61,430 nucleotides of DNA from an uncultured beta proteobacterium (GTDB taxonomy: Bacteria; Pseudomonadota; Gammaproteobacteria; Burkholderiales; Burkholderiaceae). Position numbers and translations under genes: made by a program. Of this stretch, positions 39,604 through 48,227 are shown in pieces; within the stretch, counting starts at the first letter, position 1, and the number at the start of each line of letters is the position of its first letter. Location of the stretch: contig CAJEZV010000003.1 of NCBI GenBank assembly GCA_903995005.1, positions 1-61,430 of the forward strand, in the 5' to 3' direction. Under the pieces are notes generated by a model. That model worked only from the letters and a program-made list of their open reading frames with translations. It was not told the DNA's origin and did not search any database.

Positions 39604-41019
39604 GTGCTCATTTGGTTCGTCATCATCTACTGGGTAGTATCCGTAGGTATTGGCCTATGGGCTGCGCTGCGCGTAAAAAATACAGCTGACTTTGCTGCGG
39701 CCGGTCATAGCCTCCCCTTGCCAATCGTTACAGCCACTGTATTTGCTACCTGGTTTGGTTCTGAAACAGTTTTGGGTATTCCGGCTACTTTTCTGAAGGA
39801 AGGTTTAGGCGGGGTAGTGTCCGATCCCTTCGGATCCTCCTTGTGTTTAATTTTGGTTGGTCTATTTTTTGCGCGCCATCTCTATAACCGCCGTATGTTA
39901 ACGATTGGCGACTTCTTCCGTGAAAAATATGGGCGTACGGTTGAGGTCTTGGTAACTCTTTGTATTGTTGTTTCCTATTTAGGCTGGGTTGCCGCGCAGA
40001 TTAAAGCCCTTGGTTTAGTTTTCAATGTGGTGTCAGAAGGGAGCATTTCTCAAACAGGTGGCATGTTGATTGGGGCTGGCAGTGTCTTGATTTACACCTT
40101 GTTCGGAGGCATGTGGTCTGTAGCGATCACGGACTTCATTCAGATGATCATCATTGTGATCGGCATGTTGTATATCGGTGGCGAAATGACTACGCAAACC
40201 GGTGGAATTGGCGTAGTGCTAGAGCATGCAGCTGCCGCTGGACAATTTAGCAATTTTTGGCCGGACATGAATCTTGCCTCGATCTTGGGATTTGTTGCCG
40301 CTCTTTGCACCATGATGCTGGGTTCAATCCCCCAGCAGGATGTCTTCCAACGCATCACCTCTTCGAAGAATGTCAATATTGCTGTGCAAGCAGCGATCTT
40401 AGGTGGAGTGCTGTACTTTATTTTCGCTTTCGTGCCAATGTATTTAGCTTACTCAGCAACCTTAATTAGCCCTGACCTGGTTAAGAAGTATCTTGACACT
40501 GACCCGCAAATGATTTTGCCTAAACTCATCTTGAATCATGCGCCGATCATTGCGCAGGTAATGTTTTTTGGCGCCTTGCTCTCAGCCATTAAGAGTTGTG
40601 CAAGCGCCACCTTACTTGCACCTTCAGTGACTTTTGCGGAAAACATTGTGAGAGGATTCTTTAAGCATCTCTCAGATCACGACTTGCTCAAAATTATGCG
40701 CATCACAGTATTGTGTTTTGCAGTAGTTGTTACTTTCTTTGCAATCAATTCTGAGCTCTCCATTTTTAAGATGGTCGAGAGTGCTTATAAGGTGACTTTG
40801 GTTGCCGCATTTGTACCTTTAGCGTTTGGGGTGTATTGGTCAAGAGCCAACTCTTTAGGCGGCTTACTGTCAGTGGTCTGCGGCCTTACTATTTGGATTA
40901 GTTGTGAAATTCTGGCTCCAAAAGCTATTTTGCCGCCCCAATTGGCGGGCTTATTTGCAAGTATTGCCGGTATGATTTTGGGTAGTCTAGTATCAAAAGA
41001 CCGGTTAAAAGCAGTTTAG
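39604..41019 (+). CDS. Sodium:solute symporter family transporter
   Basis: A 471-residue inner-membrane protein with about 13 predicted helices. Family features are the N-terminal VVSVGIGLWAALRVKNTADFAAAGHSLP, the Na+-site region ATVFATWFGSETVLGIPATF and the long amphipathic loop SIPQQDVFQRITSSKNVN. GTG 39604 is chosen because the promoter lies within the longer frame and GGAGA is well placed. Substrates in this family include carboxylates, amino acids and sugars; this one cannot be assigned. The next gene, 116 bp on, is a ketopantoate-reductase-like enzyme. Confidence 0.88.
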   Translation: MLIWFVIIYWVVSVGIGLWAALRVKNTADFAAAGHSLPLPIVTATVFATWFGSETVLGIPATFLKEGLGGVVSDPFGSSLCLILVGLFFARHLYNRRMLTIGDFFREKYGRTVEVLVTLCIVVSYLGWVAAQIKALGLVFNVVSEGSISQTGGMLIGAGSVLIYTLFGGMWSVAITDFIQMIIIVIGMLYIGGEMTTQTGGIGVVLEHAAAAGQFSNFWPDMNLASILGFVAALCTMMLGSIPQQDVFQRITSSKNVNIAVQAAILGGVLYFIFAFVPMYLAYSATLISPDLVKKYLDTDPQMILPKLILNHAPIIAQVMFFGALLSAIKSCASATLLAPSVTFAENIVRGFFKHLSDHDLLKIMRITVLCFAVVVTFFAINSELSIFKMVESAYKVTLVAAFVPLAFGVYWSRANSLGGLLSVVCGLTIWISCEILAPKAILPPQLAGLFASIAGMILGSLVSKDRLKAV

Positions 41020-41052
41020 GTCATTATTTGCTTAAAAATTAGGCAATCAAAA

Positions 41053-41069
41053 TTGTTGCACCGCAACAA
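41053..41069. promoter_or_regulatory. Inverted repeat between symporter and reductase genes
   Basis: TTGTTGCACCGCAACAA is a perfect 7-bp inverted repeat with a 3-nt centre, 33 nt after the symporter stop and 67 nt before the reductase start. It could be an operator of GntR/LacI/TetR type, or a short terminator, because GTTTTCC follows. Nothing in the window names a cognate regulator. Confidence 0.4.
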
Positions 41070-41135
41070 GTTTTCCTCTAAAGTTCTCATCTAATATTGC
41101 ACTAATACAAAAATTTTTATTCTGATAGGGTTCCT

Positions 41136-42155
41136 ATGAAAATCTGTGTAATTGGAGGAGGCGGTGCTATTGGCGGCTACCTAGCTGTCATGCTGGCGCG
41201 AGCGGGCAATGACGTAACAGTTGTTGCTCGTGGCGCAACTTTAGCTGCAATTAAAGAGCGCGGTTTGGCATTAATTATGGATGACCAACCCGAGCCACTA
41301 GTAGCCGAAGTCAAAGCAGTTGAAAAAATTACAGATGCTGAAACTCCAGATGTCGTGATCTTGGCAGTCAAGGCGCATCAAGTTGAGCCAATCATCGATG
41401 ACTTGGCAGCAATCATGGGCCCAGAAACTATTTTGATCCCTATGCAAAATGGTATTCCTTGGTGGTATTTCCAAAAACTTGGTGGCGAGTATCAAGACCA
41501 CTCGGTTGAGACAGTTGACGCCGGCGGCGTTGCGAAAAAAACAATCAACCCAAACAACATCATTGGCTGCGTTGTTTACCCTGCAACCTTTACTCAAGCT
41601 CCTGGTGTGATCCGTCACGTAGAAGGCAATCGCTTCCCGTTGGGTGAGTTGGATGGTAAGTCTACTGAGCGTATTCAGAAGATGTCTGAGATGATGGGAG
41701 CAGCCAGTTTTAAATCACCAATCCTTGACGACATTCGCTCTGAGATTTGGCTCAAGCTTTGGGGCAATATGACTTTTAATCCAATTAGCTCTTTGACCCA
41801 TGGAACCTTGGAAGGCATTTGCCAATACCCATTAACCAAAGAGTTAGCGCGCAATATGATGGCGGAAGCCCAAACTATTGCTGAAAAGCTCGGCGTTACA
41901 TTCCGGGTTGATATTGAGCGTCGTATTGCAGGCGCTGAAAAAGTTGGCAAACATAAGACTTCGATGTTGCAAGACTTAGAGGCCGGCCGTAGTTTAGAGA
42001 TCGATGCACTCTTAGGCTCTGTGATCGAGCTTGGCAAAATTACCCAAACACCTACGCCTTGCTTAAATACAGTTTTTGCTTTGACAAAGTATTTAGATGA
42101 GAACGTGCAAGCCTCCAAAGGTAGCTTGGCGCTACCATCTGTTTCAGGTTACTAA
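41136..42155 (+). CDS. 2-dehydropantoate 2-reductase (ketopantoate reductase family)
   Basis: A 339-residue NADP(H)-dependent reductase. The N-terminal loop KICVIGGGGAIGGYLAVMLARAGNDVTVVARG binds the cofactor, VILAVKAHQ and IPMQNGIPWWYF line the substrate site, and the lysine/asparagine segment WLKLWGNMTFNPISSLT belongs to the C-terminal helical domain. True PanE makes pantoate for coenzyme A, but many paralogues, especially with the WWYF insert seen here, act on other 2-oxo acids. With transporter, FAH and selenoprotein-B-like neighbours, a catabolic role is possible. Confidence 0.85.
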   Translation: MKICVIGGGGAIGGYLAVMLARAGNDVTVVARGATLAAIKERGLALIMDDQPEPLVAEVKAVEKITDAETPDVVILAVKAHQVEPIIDDLAAIMGPETILIPMQNGIPWWYFQKLGGEYQDHSVETVDAGGVAKKTINPNNIIGCVVYPATFTQAPGVIRHVEGNRFPLGELDGKSTERIQKMSEMMGAASFKSPILDDIRSEIWLKLWGNMTFNPISSLTHGTLEGICQYPLTKELARNMMAEAQTIAEKLGVTFRVDIERRIAGAEKVGKHKTSMLQDLEAGRSLEIDALLGSVIELGKITQTPTPCLNTVFALTKYLDENVQASKGSLALPSVSGY

Positions 42156-42166
42156 AACCACCGGCA

Positions 42167-42221
42167 ATACTAAAAGTTTTTAGTATAAAAAACCCTTGCT
42201 ACTCAACATAGCAAGGGTTTT
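42167..42221. terminator. Tandem hairpins, bidirectional terminator
   Basis: AACCCTTGCTA (42191-42201) pairs with TAGCAAGGGTT (42209-42219) around a 7-nt loop. An A-run precedes and a T-run follows, so it can end both the reductase gene and the opposing FAH gene. Just upstream, ATACTAAAA (42167-42175) and TTTTAGTAT (42178-42186) form a second perfect AT-only repeat. Confidence 0.85.
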
Positions 42222-42236
42222 TGTTTTGTAGTAGCT

Positions 42237-43004
42237 CTATTCGAAGCGATTATCTAATCGACCAACACCATCAATAATGATGCTGACGTTGCTGCCAGGT
42301 TTCATTGAGCCAACACCTACTGAAGTGCCACAGGCAATAATGTCGCCCGGCTCTAAAGGAACGTCTTGTGAGATCAAGCTAACTAATTTTGCTGGTGCAA
42401 AAATCATATCTGCTATTGGATAGTTTTGACGCTCTTGATCATTGAGAATGGTTTTGATGGTCAATTTACTTGGGTCTATATCGGTAGCGATATAAGGACC
42501 AAAGACACCGAAAGTATTAAAGCTCTTAGAGCGAGTCCACTGTGCATAACCAGGATCTCGATTAAGAATCTCAATGGCGGTCACATCGTTAATGCAGGTA
42601 TAGCCAAAGATTGCTTTTGCTGCTTGGGCTTCGTCACCCTCATGAATAGGTTTGCCGATGACAATTCCCAGCTCGCCTTCATAAACTACTTTGCCAGAGT
42701 AGGACTTAGGCGTACGAATAATTTGATTGGCGGCTAAGAAGGAGTTGTTTCCCTTAAGAAAGTACAAAGGTTCAGCGGGCACCGCATGCTCTAATTTAGT
42801 AACTAGCGCATGGAAGTTATCAACCATTGCTACCATTTTGGATGGGGTGCATGGGATATCAATCGTGATATCTGCCAATTTGAGCGTTTCCCCAGTAGGT
42901 TGTGGATCTTGAAACAAGTCTCCCGAGTACACAGTGATTTGCTCGCCTTGTACCTGTCCTAAACCGCTTTTCCCTTGGTGCTGAAATCTAAGCCATTGAG
43001 CCAT
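42237..43004 (-). CDS. Fumarylacetoacetate hydrolase (FAH) family protein
   Basis: A 255-residue FAH-fold protein. Metal-binding and core motifs include YEGELGIVIGKPIHEGD, GYTCINDVTAIEILNRDPGYAQWTRSKSFNTFGVFGPYI and the C-terminal EPGDIIACGTSVGVGSMKPGSNVSIIIDGVGRLDNRF. Family members cleave or decarboxylate oxo-acids of aromatic degradation or hydrolyse acylpyruvates; the substrate here is unknown. AGGA precedes its ATG. It is divergent from the selenoprotein-B-like gene and convergent with the reductase gene. Confidence 0.87.
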   Translation of the reverse strand: MAQWLRFQHQGKSGLGQVQGEQITVYSGDLFQDPQPTGETLKLADITIDIPCTPSKMVAMVDNFHALVTKLEHAVPAEPLYFLKGNNSFLAANQIIRTPKSYSGKVVYEGELGIVIGKPIHEGDEAQAAKAIFGYTCINDVTAIEILNRDPGYAQWTRSKSFNTFGVFGPYIATDIDPSKLTIKTILNDQERQNYPIADMIFAPAKLVSLISQDVPLEPGDIIACGTSVGVGSMKPGSNVSIIIDGVGRLDNRFE

Positions 43005-43059
43005 AATGAGTTCCTGTGAAGTAAATATTTAACAAGCAATATCTTACAGGGATGTATTG

Positions 43060-43995
43060 ATGTCCAAAACCGCCGAACTCGTTTTTGCGCCAGAATCGGA
43101 CCAGCCTGTTCGCTATATCGAGCGTACTCGCAGTTATTACCTAGGTTTGGGTTATGAAAATCCCTATGTTTGGGCTCATTACATTAAGACCCCGTTTAAT
43201 CCATTGCAAAAGCCACTGAATCAATCTGTATTGGGGTTGATTACTACAGCAGTTCCTTTTGATGTCAGCAAGGGGCCGCAGGGGCCTGGCGCCTCCTATA
43301 ATGCTGCTGCTAAGTTTTACCAGCCTTATCAAAAACCAACGAATACCGATTTTGATTTAAGAATTGCTCACGTGGGCATAGATCGTAAAAATGCCAATAT
43401 GGAAGATGGCAATTGTTGGTTTCCATTAGAGGCGGCCAAACAAGCGGTGCAGTCCAAAAGAGTGAAGGCTCTATCACCCAACTTTTATGGCTTACCAACC
43501 AATCGTAGTCAGCGTCATACTTTAGAAGTGGATGCACCACTCATTTTAAAAATGCTACAAGCTGACAAAGTCGATGTTGCAGTCTTAATTCCAAATTGCC
43601 CCATATGTCATCAGAGTCAAAGTTTGTTAGCACGGTATTTGGAGGCAAATGGTATTTCTACTGTTGTGATGGGCGCTGCAAAGGACATTGTTGAATATTG
43701 TGGCGTACCGAGATTTCTATTTAGTGATTTTCCACTTGGCAATGCAGCAGCAAAGCCTAATGATCCTGGTTCCCGAGCGCTGAACTTTGAATTAGCGTTA
43801 AGTCTTTTAGAGAGTGCTCCTGCTGCTCGAACGACAGTGCAATCTCCCTTGATTTGGTCTACTGATCCGAGTTGGAAATTGGATTATTCAAATCTAGAAA
43901 AATTATCCTCAGAAGAGGTTTCGCGCTTAAGAGAAGATGCAGAGAAGGTGCGCATTACCGCACGCGAGCTAAGGATGAAAAGCGTTGGGAGTTAA
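43060..43995 (+). CDS. Glycine/sarcosine/betaine reductase selenoprotein B family protein, cysteine form
   Basis: A 311-residue protein whose core LIPNCPICHQSQSLLARYLEANGISTVVMGAAKDIVEYCGVPRFLFSDFPLGNAAAKP fits a family that often has selenocysteine where C180 stands in the C180-P-I-C183 pair. HVGIDRKNANMEDGNCWFPL is a second signature. The anaerobic GrdB/PrdB relatives reduce glycine, betaine or proline; the proteobacterial relatives are uncharacterised, so function is open. ATG 43060 has CAGGGA upstream. Nearby genes encode FAH and ketopantoate-reductase-like enzymes. Confidence 0.75.
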   Translation: MSKTAELVFAPESDQPVRYIERTRSYYLGLGYENPYVWAHYIKTPFNPLQKPLNQSVLGLITTAVPFDVSKGPQGPGASYNAAAKFYQPYQKPTNTDFDLRIAHVGIDRKNANMEDGNCWFPLEAAKQAVQSKRVKALSPNFYGLPTNRSQRHTLEVDAPLILKMLQADKVDVAVLIPNCPICHQSQSLLARYLEANGISTVVMGAAKDIVEYCGVPRFLFSDFPLGNAAAKPNDPGSRALNFELALSLLESAPAARTTVQSPLIWSTDPSWKLDYSNLEKLSSEEVSRLREDAEKVRITARELRMKSVGS

Positions 43996-43998
43996 TTA

Positions 43999-45003
43999 TT
44001 AAGTCTGGCGTGCGAGAGAGTATTCGCATAAGGCACGCAATGCTGATGTTGCCTCATTGGCTGGGAAGTCTTCAATGCATGCTAAAGCTAAGTCTACTTC
44101 ACGTTTAGCAGCAGCTTGGGTGTAATCCAGAGCGCCGGAAGTTTGTATGGCATTTAAAATTTGTGCAAATACATCTTCAGGTAAATCTTGATTTTGTTCA
44201 ATAGCGGCACGCACTAAAAGACGCTCTTCATTACTGCCATTTTCTAGTAGGTAAATGAGAGGTAGTGTTGGTTTGCCTTCACGTAAATCATCGCCAGCAT
44301 TCTTACCCATCTGCGCAGCATTGGCTGTGTAATCCAGGAGATCATCCATGAGCTGGAATGCTGTGCCAATGTGACGACCAAAGGCAGCCGCCTGCTCTCG
44401 TTGAATATCTGTTGCATTCGCTAAGATTGCACCTAATTCAGTAGAGGCTTCAAATAATTTTGCAGTTTTGTAGCGAATAACTTGTAAGTAGCTTGCCTCG
44501 TCTACTTCAGGGTCATTCATATTCAGGAGCTGAAGAACTTCACCTTCGGCGATCGTATTGGTAGCATCCGACAGGATCTGCATTACTCGCAAGTCATTTG
44601 GGGCAACCATCATTTGGAAAGCCCGGGAATACAGGAAGTCGCCTACTAAAACGCTGGCGGCATTGCCAAAAGCAGCATTTGCGGTTTCTCGCCCTCTTCT
44701 GAGGGTCGATTCATCTACAACATCGTCATGTAGGAGGGTGGCAGTATGGATAAATTCCACTACGGCAGCCATTTCTAGGGTGTGTGGCGTTTCTTGAGTA
44801 GTCGCTAAAGCCTTAGCTACTAGCATCAATAGGGCTGGCCGAACCCGTTTTCCACCCGCCTGGATGATATATGTAGAAATTTGGTCAATTAAGGCGACTT
44901 TTGAGGCTAAACGATGGCGAATTACCCCATCTAAGGCCTTGAAATCTAAGGCAATTGGGGCCAGGATTTGGCTTAAGTCATTGATTTTGACAGTGCTCGT
45001 CAT
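43999..45003 (-). CDS. ispB: Octaprenyl diphosphate synthase (polyprenyl synthetase)
   Basis: A 334-residue trans-prenyltransferase that builds the ubiquinone side chain. The first aspartate-rich motif is LLHDDVVDESTLRRG and the second is LMDDLLDYTANAAQMGKNAGDDLREGKPTLPLIYL. The GGKRVRPAL segment near the N-terminus binds isopentenyl diphosphate. It is divergent from rplU, and the rplU -35 element lies within its first codons. Product length is inferred from context and size only. Confidence 0.92.
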   Translation of the reverse strand: MTSTVKINDLSQILAPIALDFKALDGVIRHRLASKVALIDQISTYIIQAGGKRVRPALLMLVAKALATTQETPHTLEMAAVVEFIHTATLLHDDVVDESTLRRGRETANAAFGNAASVLVGDFLYSRAFQMMVAPNDLRVMQILSDATNTIAEGEVLQLLNMNDPEVDEASYLQVIRYKTAKLFEASTELGAILANATDIQREQAAAFGRHIGTAFQLMDDLLDYTANAAQMGKNAGDDLREGKPTLPLIYLLENGSNEERLLVRAAIEQNQDLPEDVFAQILNAIQTSGALDYTQAAAKREVDLALACIEDFPANEATSALRALCEYSLARQT

Positions 45004-45015
45004 GCAAGATATAAT
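44987..45015 (+). promoter_or_regulatory. Perfect consensus sigma-70 promoter for rplU-rpmA
   Basis: TTGACA at 44987-44992, a 17-nt spacer and TATAAT at 45010-45015 match both consensus hexamers exactly. Transcription should begin near 45022. The -35 lies inside the start of ispB on the other strand. Such a promoter fits the heavy demand for ribosomal proteins. Confidence 0.88.
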
Positions 45016-45024
45016 AATGGGCTT

Positions 45025-45047
45025 AGCTTATCCAGGGTGGATTAGCT
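45025..45047 (+). promoter_or_regulatory. Leader hairpin of the rplU transcript
   Basis: AGCTTATCC (45025-45033) pairs with GGATTAGCT (45039-45047) around a 5-nt loop with a single T/T mismatch, at the very 5' end of the predicted transcript. It could protect the RNA or serve r-protein feedback. No known leader family is assigned. Confidence 0.4.
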
Positions 45048-45078
45048 TAAATGTAGATATTAATTGAGGTTTCAAACC

Positions 45079-45390
45079 ATGTACGCGGTCATAAAAACCG
45101 GTGGCAAACAGTATAAAGTTGCTGCAGGCGAAAAATTGAAAATAGAACAGATACCAGCGGAAATCGGCAGCGAAATCACTCTTGACCAAGTCCTCGCCGT
45201 TGGCGAAGGCGCTTCACTGAAATTAGGTGATCCATTGGTTAATGGTGCAGCTGTGATGGCCACTGTCGTCTCCCAGGGACGTCACGATAAAGTGACAATC
45301 TTTAAGATGCGCCGTCGCAAGCATTATCAAAAGCACCAAGGCCATCGTCAGAATTTCACTGAAATTTTGATCAACACGATTAAAGCCTAA
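45079..45390 (+). CDS. rplU: 50S ribosomal protein L21
   Basis: A 103-residue large-subunit protein, the same length as in E. coli. The start is ATG 45079 ([24 protein letters not shown]), preceded by TTGAGG; five further in-frame codons upstream are not used. The C-terminal [22 protein letters not shown] is the RNA-binding signature. First gene of rplU-rpmA-obgE. Confidence 0.97.
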   Translation: MYAVIKTGGKQYKVAAGEKLKIEQIPAEIGSEITLDQVLAVGEGASLKLGDPLVNGAAVMATVVSQGRHDKVTIFKMRRRKHYQKHQGHRQNFTEILINTIKA

Positions 45391-45409
45391 TTCAGGGTAG
45401 GAGAAAGAT

Positions 45410-45670
45410 ATGGCACAGAAAAAAGGCGGCGGCTCAACAAGAAATGGTCGCGACTCAGAATCGAAACGCTTGGGCGTGAAGGTATTTGGCGGCGAGCAGA
45501 TTAATGCTGGCAGCATCATCATTCGTCAGCGTGGCACACGCGTTCATCCAGGCGCTAACGTTGGTATTGGTAAGGATCACACTTTGTTCGCCTTAATTGA
45601 CGGTCAAGTGGAATTCGGCGTTAAGGGTGCTTTGAAGAAGGCCCAAGTTTCAGTCTTGCCTCGTTCATAA
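45410..45670 (+). CDS. rpmA: 50S ribosomal protein L27
   Basis: An 86-residue large-subunit protein whose N-terminal tail reaches the peptidyl transferase centre. [24 protein letters not shown] and the later [26 protein letters not shown] are invariant features. GGAG lies upstream at good spacing. Unlike Firmicutes L27 there is no cleaved leader. It follows rplU after 19 nt. Confidence 0.97.
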   Translation: MAQKKGGGSTRNGRDSESKRLGVKVFGGEQINAGSIIIRQRGTRVHPGANVGIGKDHTLFALIDGQVEFGVKGALKKAQVSVLPRS

Positions 45671-45730
45671 GGCGCCTGACTGAGACTCGTTTGATTCAGA
45701 TTTATTCCGAATTTAACTCTTAGGAACAGG

Positions 45731-45753
45731 CCTCGCTAAGCGAGGACTTTTTT
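45731..45753 (+). terminator. Terminator-like hairpin directly before obgE
   Basis: CCTCGC (45731-45736), loop TAA and GCGAGG (45740-45745) form a perfect stem, followed by AC and six Ts (45748-45753). The obgE ATG is only 4 nt later, so the only Shine-Dalgarno candidate for obgE, GAGG at 45742-45745, is inside the 3' arm. It may act as a partial terminator or attenuator after rpmA and also limit obgE translation. Confidence 0.75.
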
Positions 45754-45757
45754 ATTC

Positions 45758-46846
45758 ATGAAATTTATAGACGAAGCGCGTATTGAAGTCATAGCTGGCC
45801 AGGGTGGCGCCGGGAGCGCTTCTATGCGCCGTGAAAAGTTCATTGAATTTGGTGGGCCAGATGGTGGCGACGGCGGTAAGGGTGGGAGTGTATGGGCTAT
45901 AGCTGATCGCAATATCAATACCCTGATTGATTACCGCTACGCTAAAACGCATACCGCAAAAAATGGTGAGCCTGGCCGTGGCGCTGATTGTTATGGCCGC
46001 GCAGGTGACGATATTGAATTACGTATGCCAGTTGGCACGATCATTGCGGATTACGAAACTGGTGAACCGATTGCTGATTTAACAACACATGGTGAGCGCC
46101 TTTGCCTTGCCCAAGGCGGCGTTGGTGGTTGGGGCAATATTCACTTTAAGAGCAGCACTAATAGGGCGCCACGTCAGAAGACCAATGGCAAGCCTGGTGA
46201 GCGTCGTAAATTGAAATTGGAATTAAAGGTGTTAGCTGACGTTGGTTTACTCGGTATGCCTAATGCTGGTAAATCTACTTTGATTACCGCTGTTTCTAAT
46301 GCTCGCCCAAAGATTGCAGATTACCCATTTACTACCTTGCACCCCAATTTGGGTGTGGTTCGTGTTGGCAATGAGCGTAGCTTTGTGATTGCAGATATTC
46401 CAGGATTAATTGAGGGTGCTGCTGAAGGCGCTGGCCTGGGTCATCGCTTTTTGCGTCATCTTCAGCGTACAGGCGTTCTATTGCATTTAGTTGATCTTGC
46501 TCCTTTTGATGAAAATGTTGATCCTGTGGCTGATGCAAATGCGATTGTGAATGAGTTGCGCAAATACGATGAAGCTTTGGTGGAGAAGCCACGTTGGTTG
46601 GTCTTAAACAAGGTGGATATGATTGCTGAAGAGGATCGTAAGAAAGTAGTGGCTGACTTTGTGAAAAAATTTAAGTGGAAAGGTCCAACGTTTGAGATCT
46701 CCGCTTTAACTGGACTTGGCTGCGATAAGCTCTGTTACGCTTTACAGGACTACTTAGACTCCGTTCGTCGTGACCGTGATGAGCAAGATGAACGCGCCCA
46801 AGATCCTCGTTACAAAGATCAGTTAGAAGATAAAAAACCCGATTAA
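45758..46846 (+). CDS. obgE: GTPase ObgE/CgtA
   Basis: A 362-residue ribosome-associated GTPase involved in 50S assembly and growth control. The glycine-rich Obg fold (about 1-158) contains [11 protein letters not shown] and [19 protein letters not shown]. The G domain has G1 [10 protein letters not shown] near 166, switch [15 protein letters not shown]3 DIPGLIEGA and G4 LNKVDM. A short acidic C-terminal tail follows. Its ribosome binding site lies inside a hairpin described separately. Confidence 0.96.
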   Translation: MKFIDEARIEVIAGQGGAGSASMRREKFIEFGGPDGGDGGKGGSVWAIADRNINTLIDYRYAKTHTAKNGEPGRGADCYGRAGDDIELRMPVGTIIADYETGEPIADLTTHGERLCLAQGGVGGWGNIHFKSSTNRAPRQKTNGKPGERRKLKLELKVLADVGLLGMPNAGKSTLITAVSNARPKIADYPFTTLHPNLGVVRVGNERSFVIADIPGLIEGAAEGAGLGHRFLRHLQRTGVLLHLVDLAPFDENVDPVADANAIVNELRKYDEALVEKPRWLVLNKVDMIAEEDRKKVVADFVKKFKWKGPTFEISALTGLGCDKLCYALQDYLDSVRRDRDEQDERAQDPRYKDQLEDKKPD

Positions 46847-46869
46847 AGAATTAAAAAATCTTAGTTTCC

Positions 46870-47661
46870 ATGAACACCAAACAAACTAAACGAATTGTTA
46901 TCAAAGTTGGGTCTAGTCTTGTCACCAATAATGGCGAGGGCTTAGACCATGCTGCGATTGGGATGTGGGCCGAGCAAATGGCAGCGCTATTAAAGTCTGG
47001 CCATGAGGTGTTGATGGTGAGCTCAGGGGCAATTGCTGAAGGTATGCAGCGCTTAGGTTGGGCTAAGCGCCCACAAGAAATTCATCAGCTTCAAGCCGCT
47101 GCTGCCGTTGGGCAAATGGGACTAGTTCAGGTTTATGAAAGTTGTTTTGCACGCTTTAACTTACGTAGCGCACAGATTTTATTAACTAATGCCGATTTGG
47201 CAAATCCAGAGCGCAATGCAAATGCTAAGGCAACCTTAGATACTTTGTTAAAGCTGGGCGTTGTTCCAATCATTAACGAGAACGATACTGTAGTTACGGA
47301 TGAAATTAAGTTTGGCGATAACGATACTCTCGCAGCTCTAGTGAGCAATTTAATTCATGCCGATTTGTTGGTGATTTTGACTGATCAAGGTGGTTTGTTT
47401 ACTGCTGATCCTCGTAAGAATGCTAATGCAACTCTCCTCAGTAATGCCATAGCGGGCGACCCTGCTTTGGAGAAAATGGCCGGGGGTGCTGGGAGTGAAC
47501 TGAGTAAGGGCGGTATGTTAACCAAAGTGCTGGCTGCAAAAATTGCCGCTGAAACTGGAGCATCTACTGTAATTGCTTCTGGGCGCGAACCCAATGTTCT
47601 AACTCGCCTCTTGGGCGGCGAGAAAATTGGTACAAATTTAGCGCCCGCTATGAATAGCTAG
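46870..47661 (+). CDS. proB: Glutamate 5-kinase without PUA domain
   Basis: A 263-residue amino-acid kinase for the first step of proline synthesis. The kinase domain is complete: [49 protein letters not shown] and [14 protein letters not shown]. Most proteobacterial ProB proteins are about 370 residues with a C-terminal PUA domain; this one stops at [10 protein letters not shown], with the convergent lipoprotein gene overlapping its stop. Short, PUA-less kinases are known and active in some bacteria, so function is likely kept. It begins 23 nt after obgE. Confidence 0.93.
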   Translation: MNTKQTKRIVIKVGSSLVTNNGEGLDHAAIGMWAEQMAALLKSGHEVLMVSSGAIAEGMQRLGWAKRPQEIHQLQAAAAVGQMGLVQVYESCFARFNLRSAQILLTNADLANPERNANAKATLDTLLKLGVVPIINENDTVVTDEIKFGDNDTLAALVSNLIHADLLVILTDQGGLFTADPRKNANATLLSNAIAGDPALEKMAGGAGSELSKGGMLTKVLAAKIAAETGASTVIASGREPNVLTRLLGGEKIGTNLAPAMNS

Positions 47662-48227
47662 TTATCAATTACTCCGAATGAGTTGCTGGGTTTTACTCCC
47701 CCAATAAATCCATCGGGATTAAGTGATTTCAAAACAGTATTGATATTTTTTTCCTGACTAGAAAGGTTGCAAAATGCGCCCTGCGCTAAGGAAGCTTGAT
47801 AGCGATTGGGTGTATTGATTTGAATCTTTTGCCAAGTCGATAAAGGATTGTCTCTCCAAGTACTATTCTCAAGCGTCCCATAGAGTCGCCATTGAAATGA
47901 GTCACAACGAATACCTTCATACTGAATTTGCCGGCCGCCACTTGGATTGGTAATCACTACGATATAGCGTGTAATACTATCTTTTCCGATCAAAATAGAT
48001 TGAGTGTCTACCGCAAACTTAAATACCGTTCCCTCGGAAACATAAAATGGTTGAAGGGTCGACGGATTGGGTGGGGTTAGTGGCATCGTAGTCGCACCTT
48101 CTTTAAACACCATAGGGGCGTATGGATCTAATCCACTTTCTAGCGCATCACCTGCACAGGCCACTAGGGCGCTTGCCATGGAAATGCTAATCGCGTAGCC
48201 GCCTATTTTGCGAAACATGGCATTCAT
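47658..48227 (-). CDS. CNP1-like family lipoprotein
   Basis: A 189-residue exported lipoprotein. The signal peptide [20 protein letters not shown] has a lipobox ending at cysteine 24. The mature part contains [46 protein letters not shown] and [22 protein letters not shown], resembling the CNP1-like family of neisserial and betaproteobacterial envelope proteins. No function is known. Its start overlaps the rppH stop by 4 nt and it follows rppH on the minus strand, as commonly seen in betaproteobacteria. Confidence 0.8.
   Translation of the reverse strand: MNAMFRKIGGYAISISMASALVACAGDALESGLDPYAPMVFKEGATTMPLTPPNPSTLQPFYVSEGTVFKFAVDTQSILIGKDSITRYIVVITNPSGGRQIQYEGIRCDSFQWRLYGTLENSTWRDNPLSTWQKIQINTPNRYQASLAQGAFCNLSSQEKNINTVLKSLNPDGFIGGVKPSNSFGVIDN

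Noticed and set aside
41675-42118. 147-codon frame antisense to the ketopantoate-reductase-like gene
   Set aside because: It is a complementary-strand shadow with no ribosome binding site or motifs.
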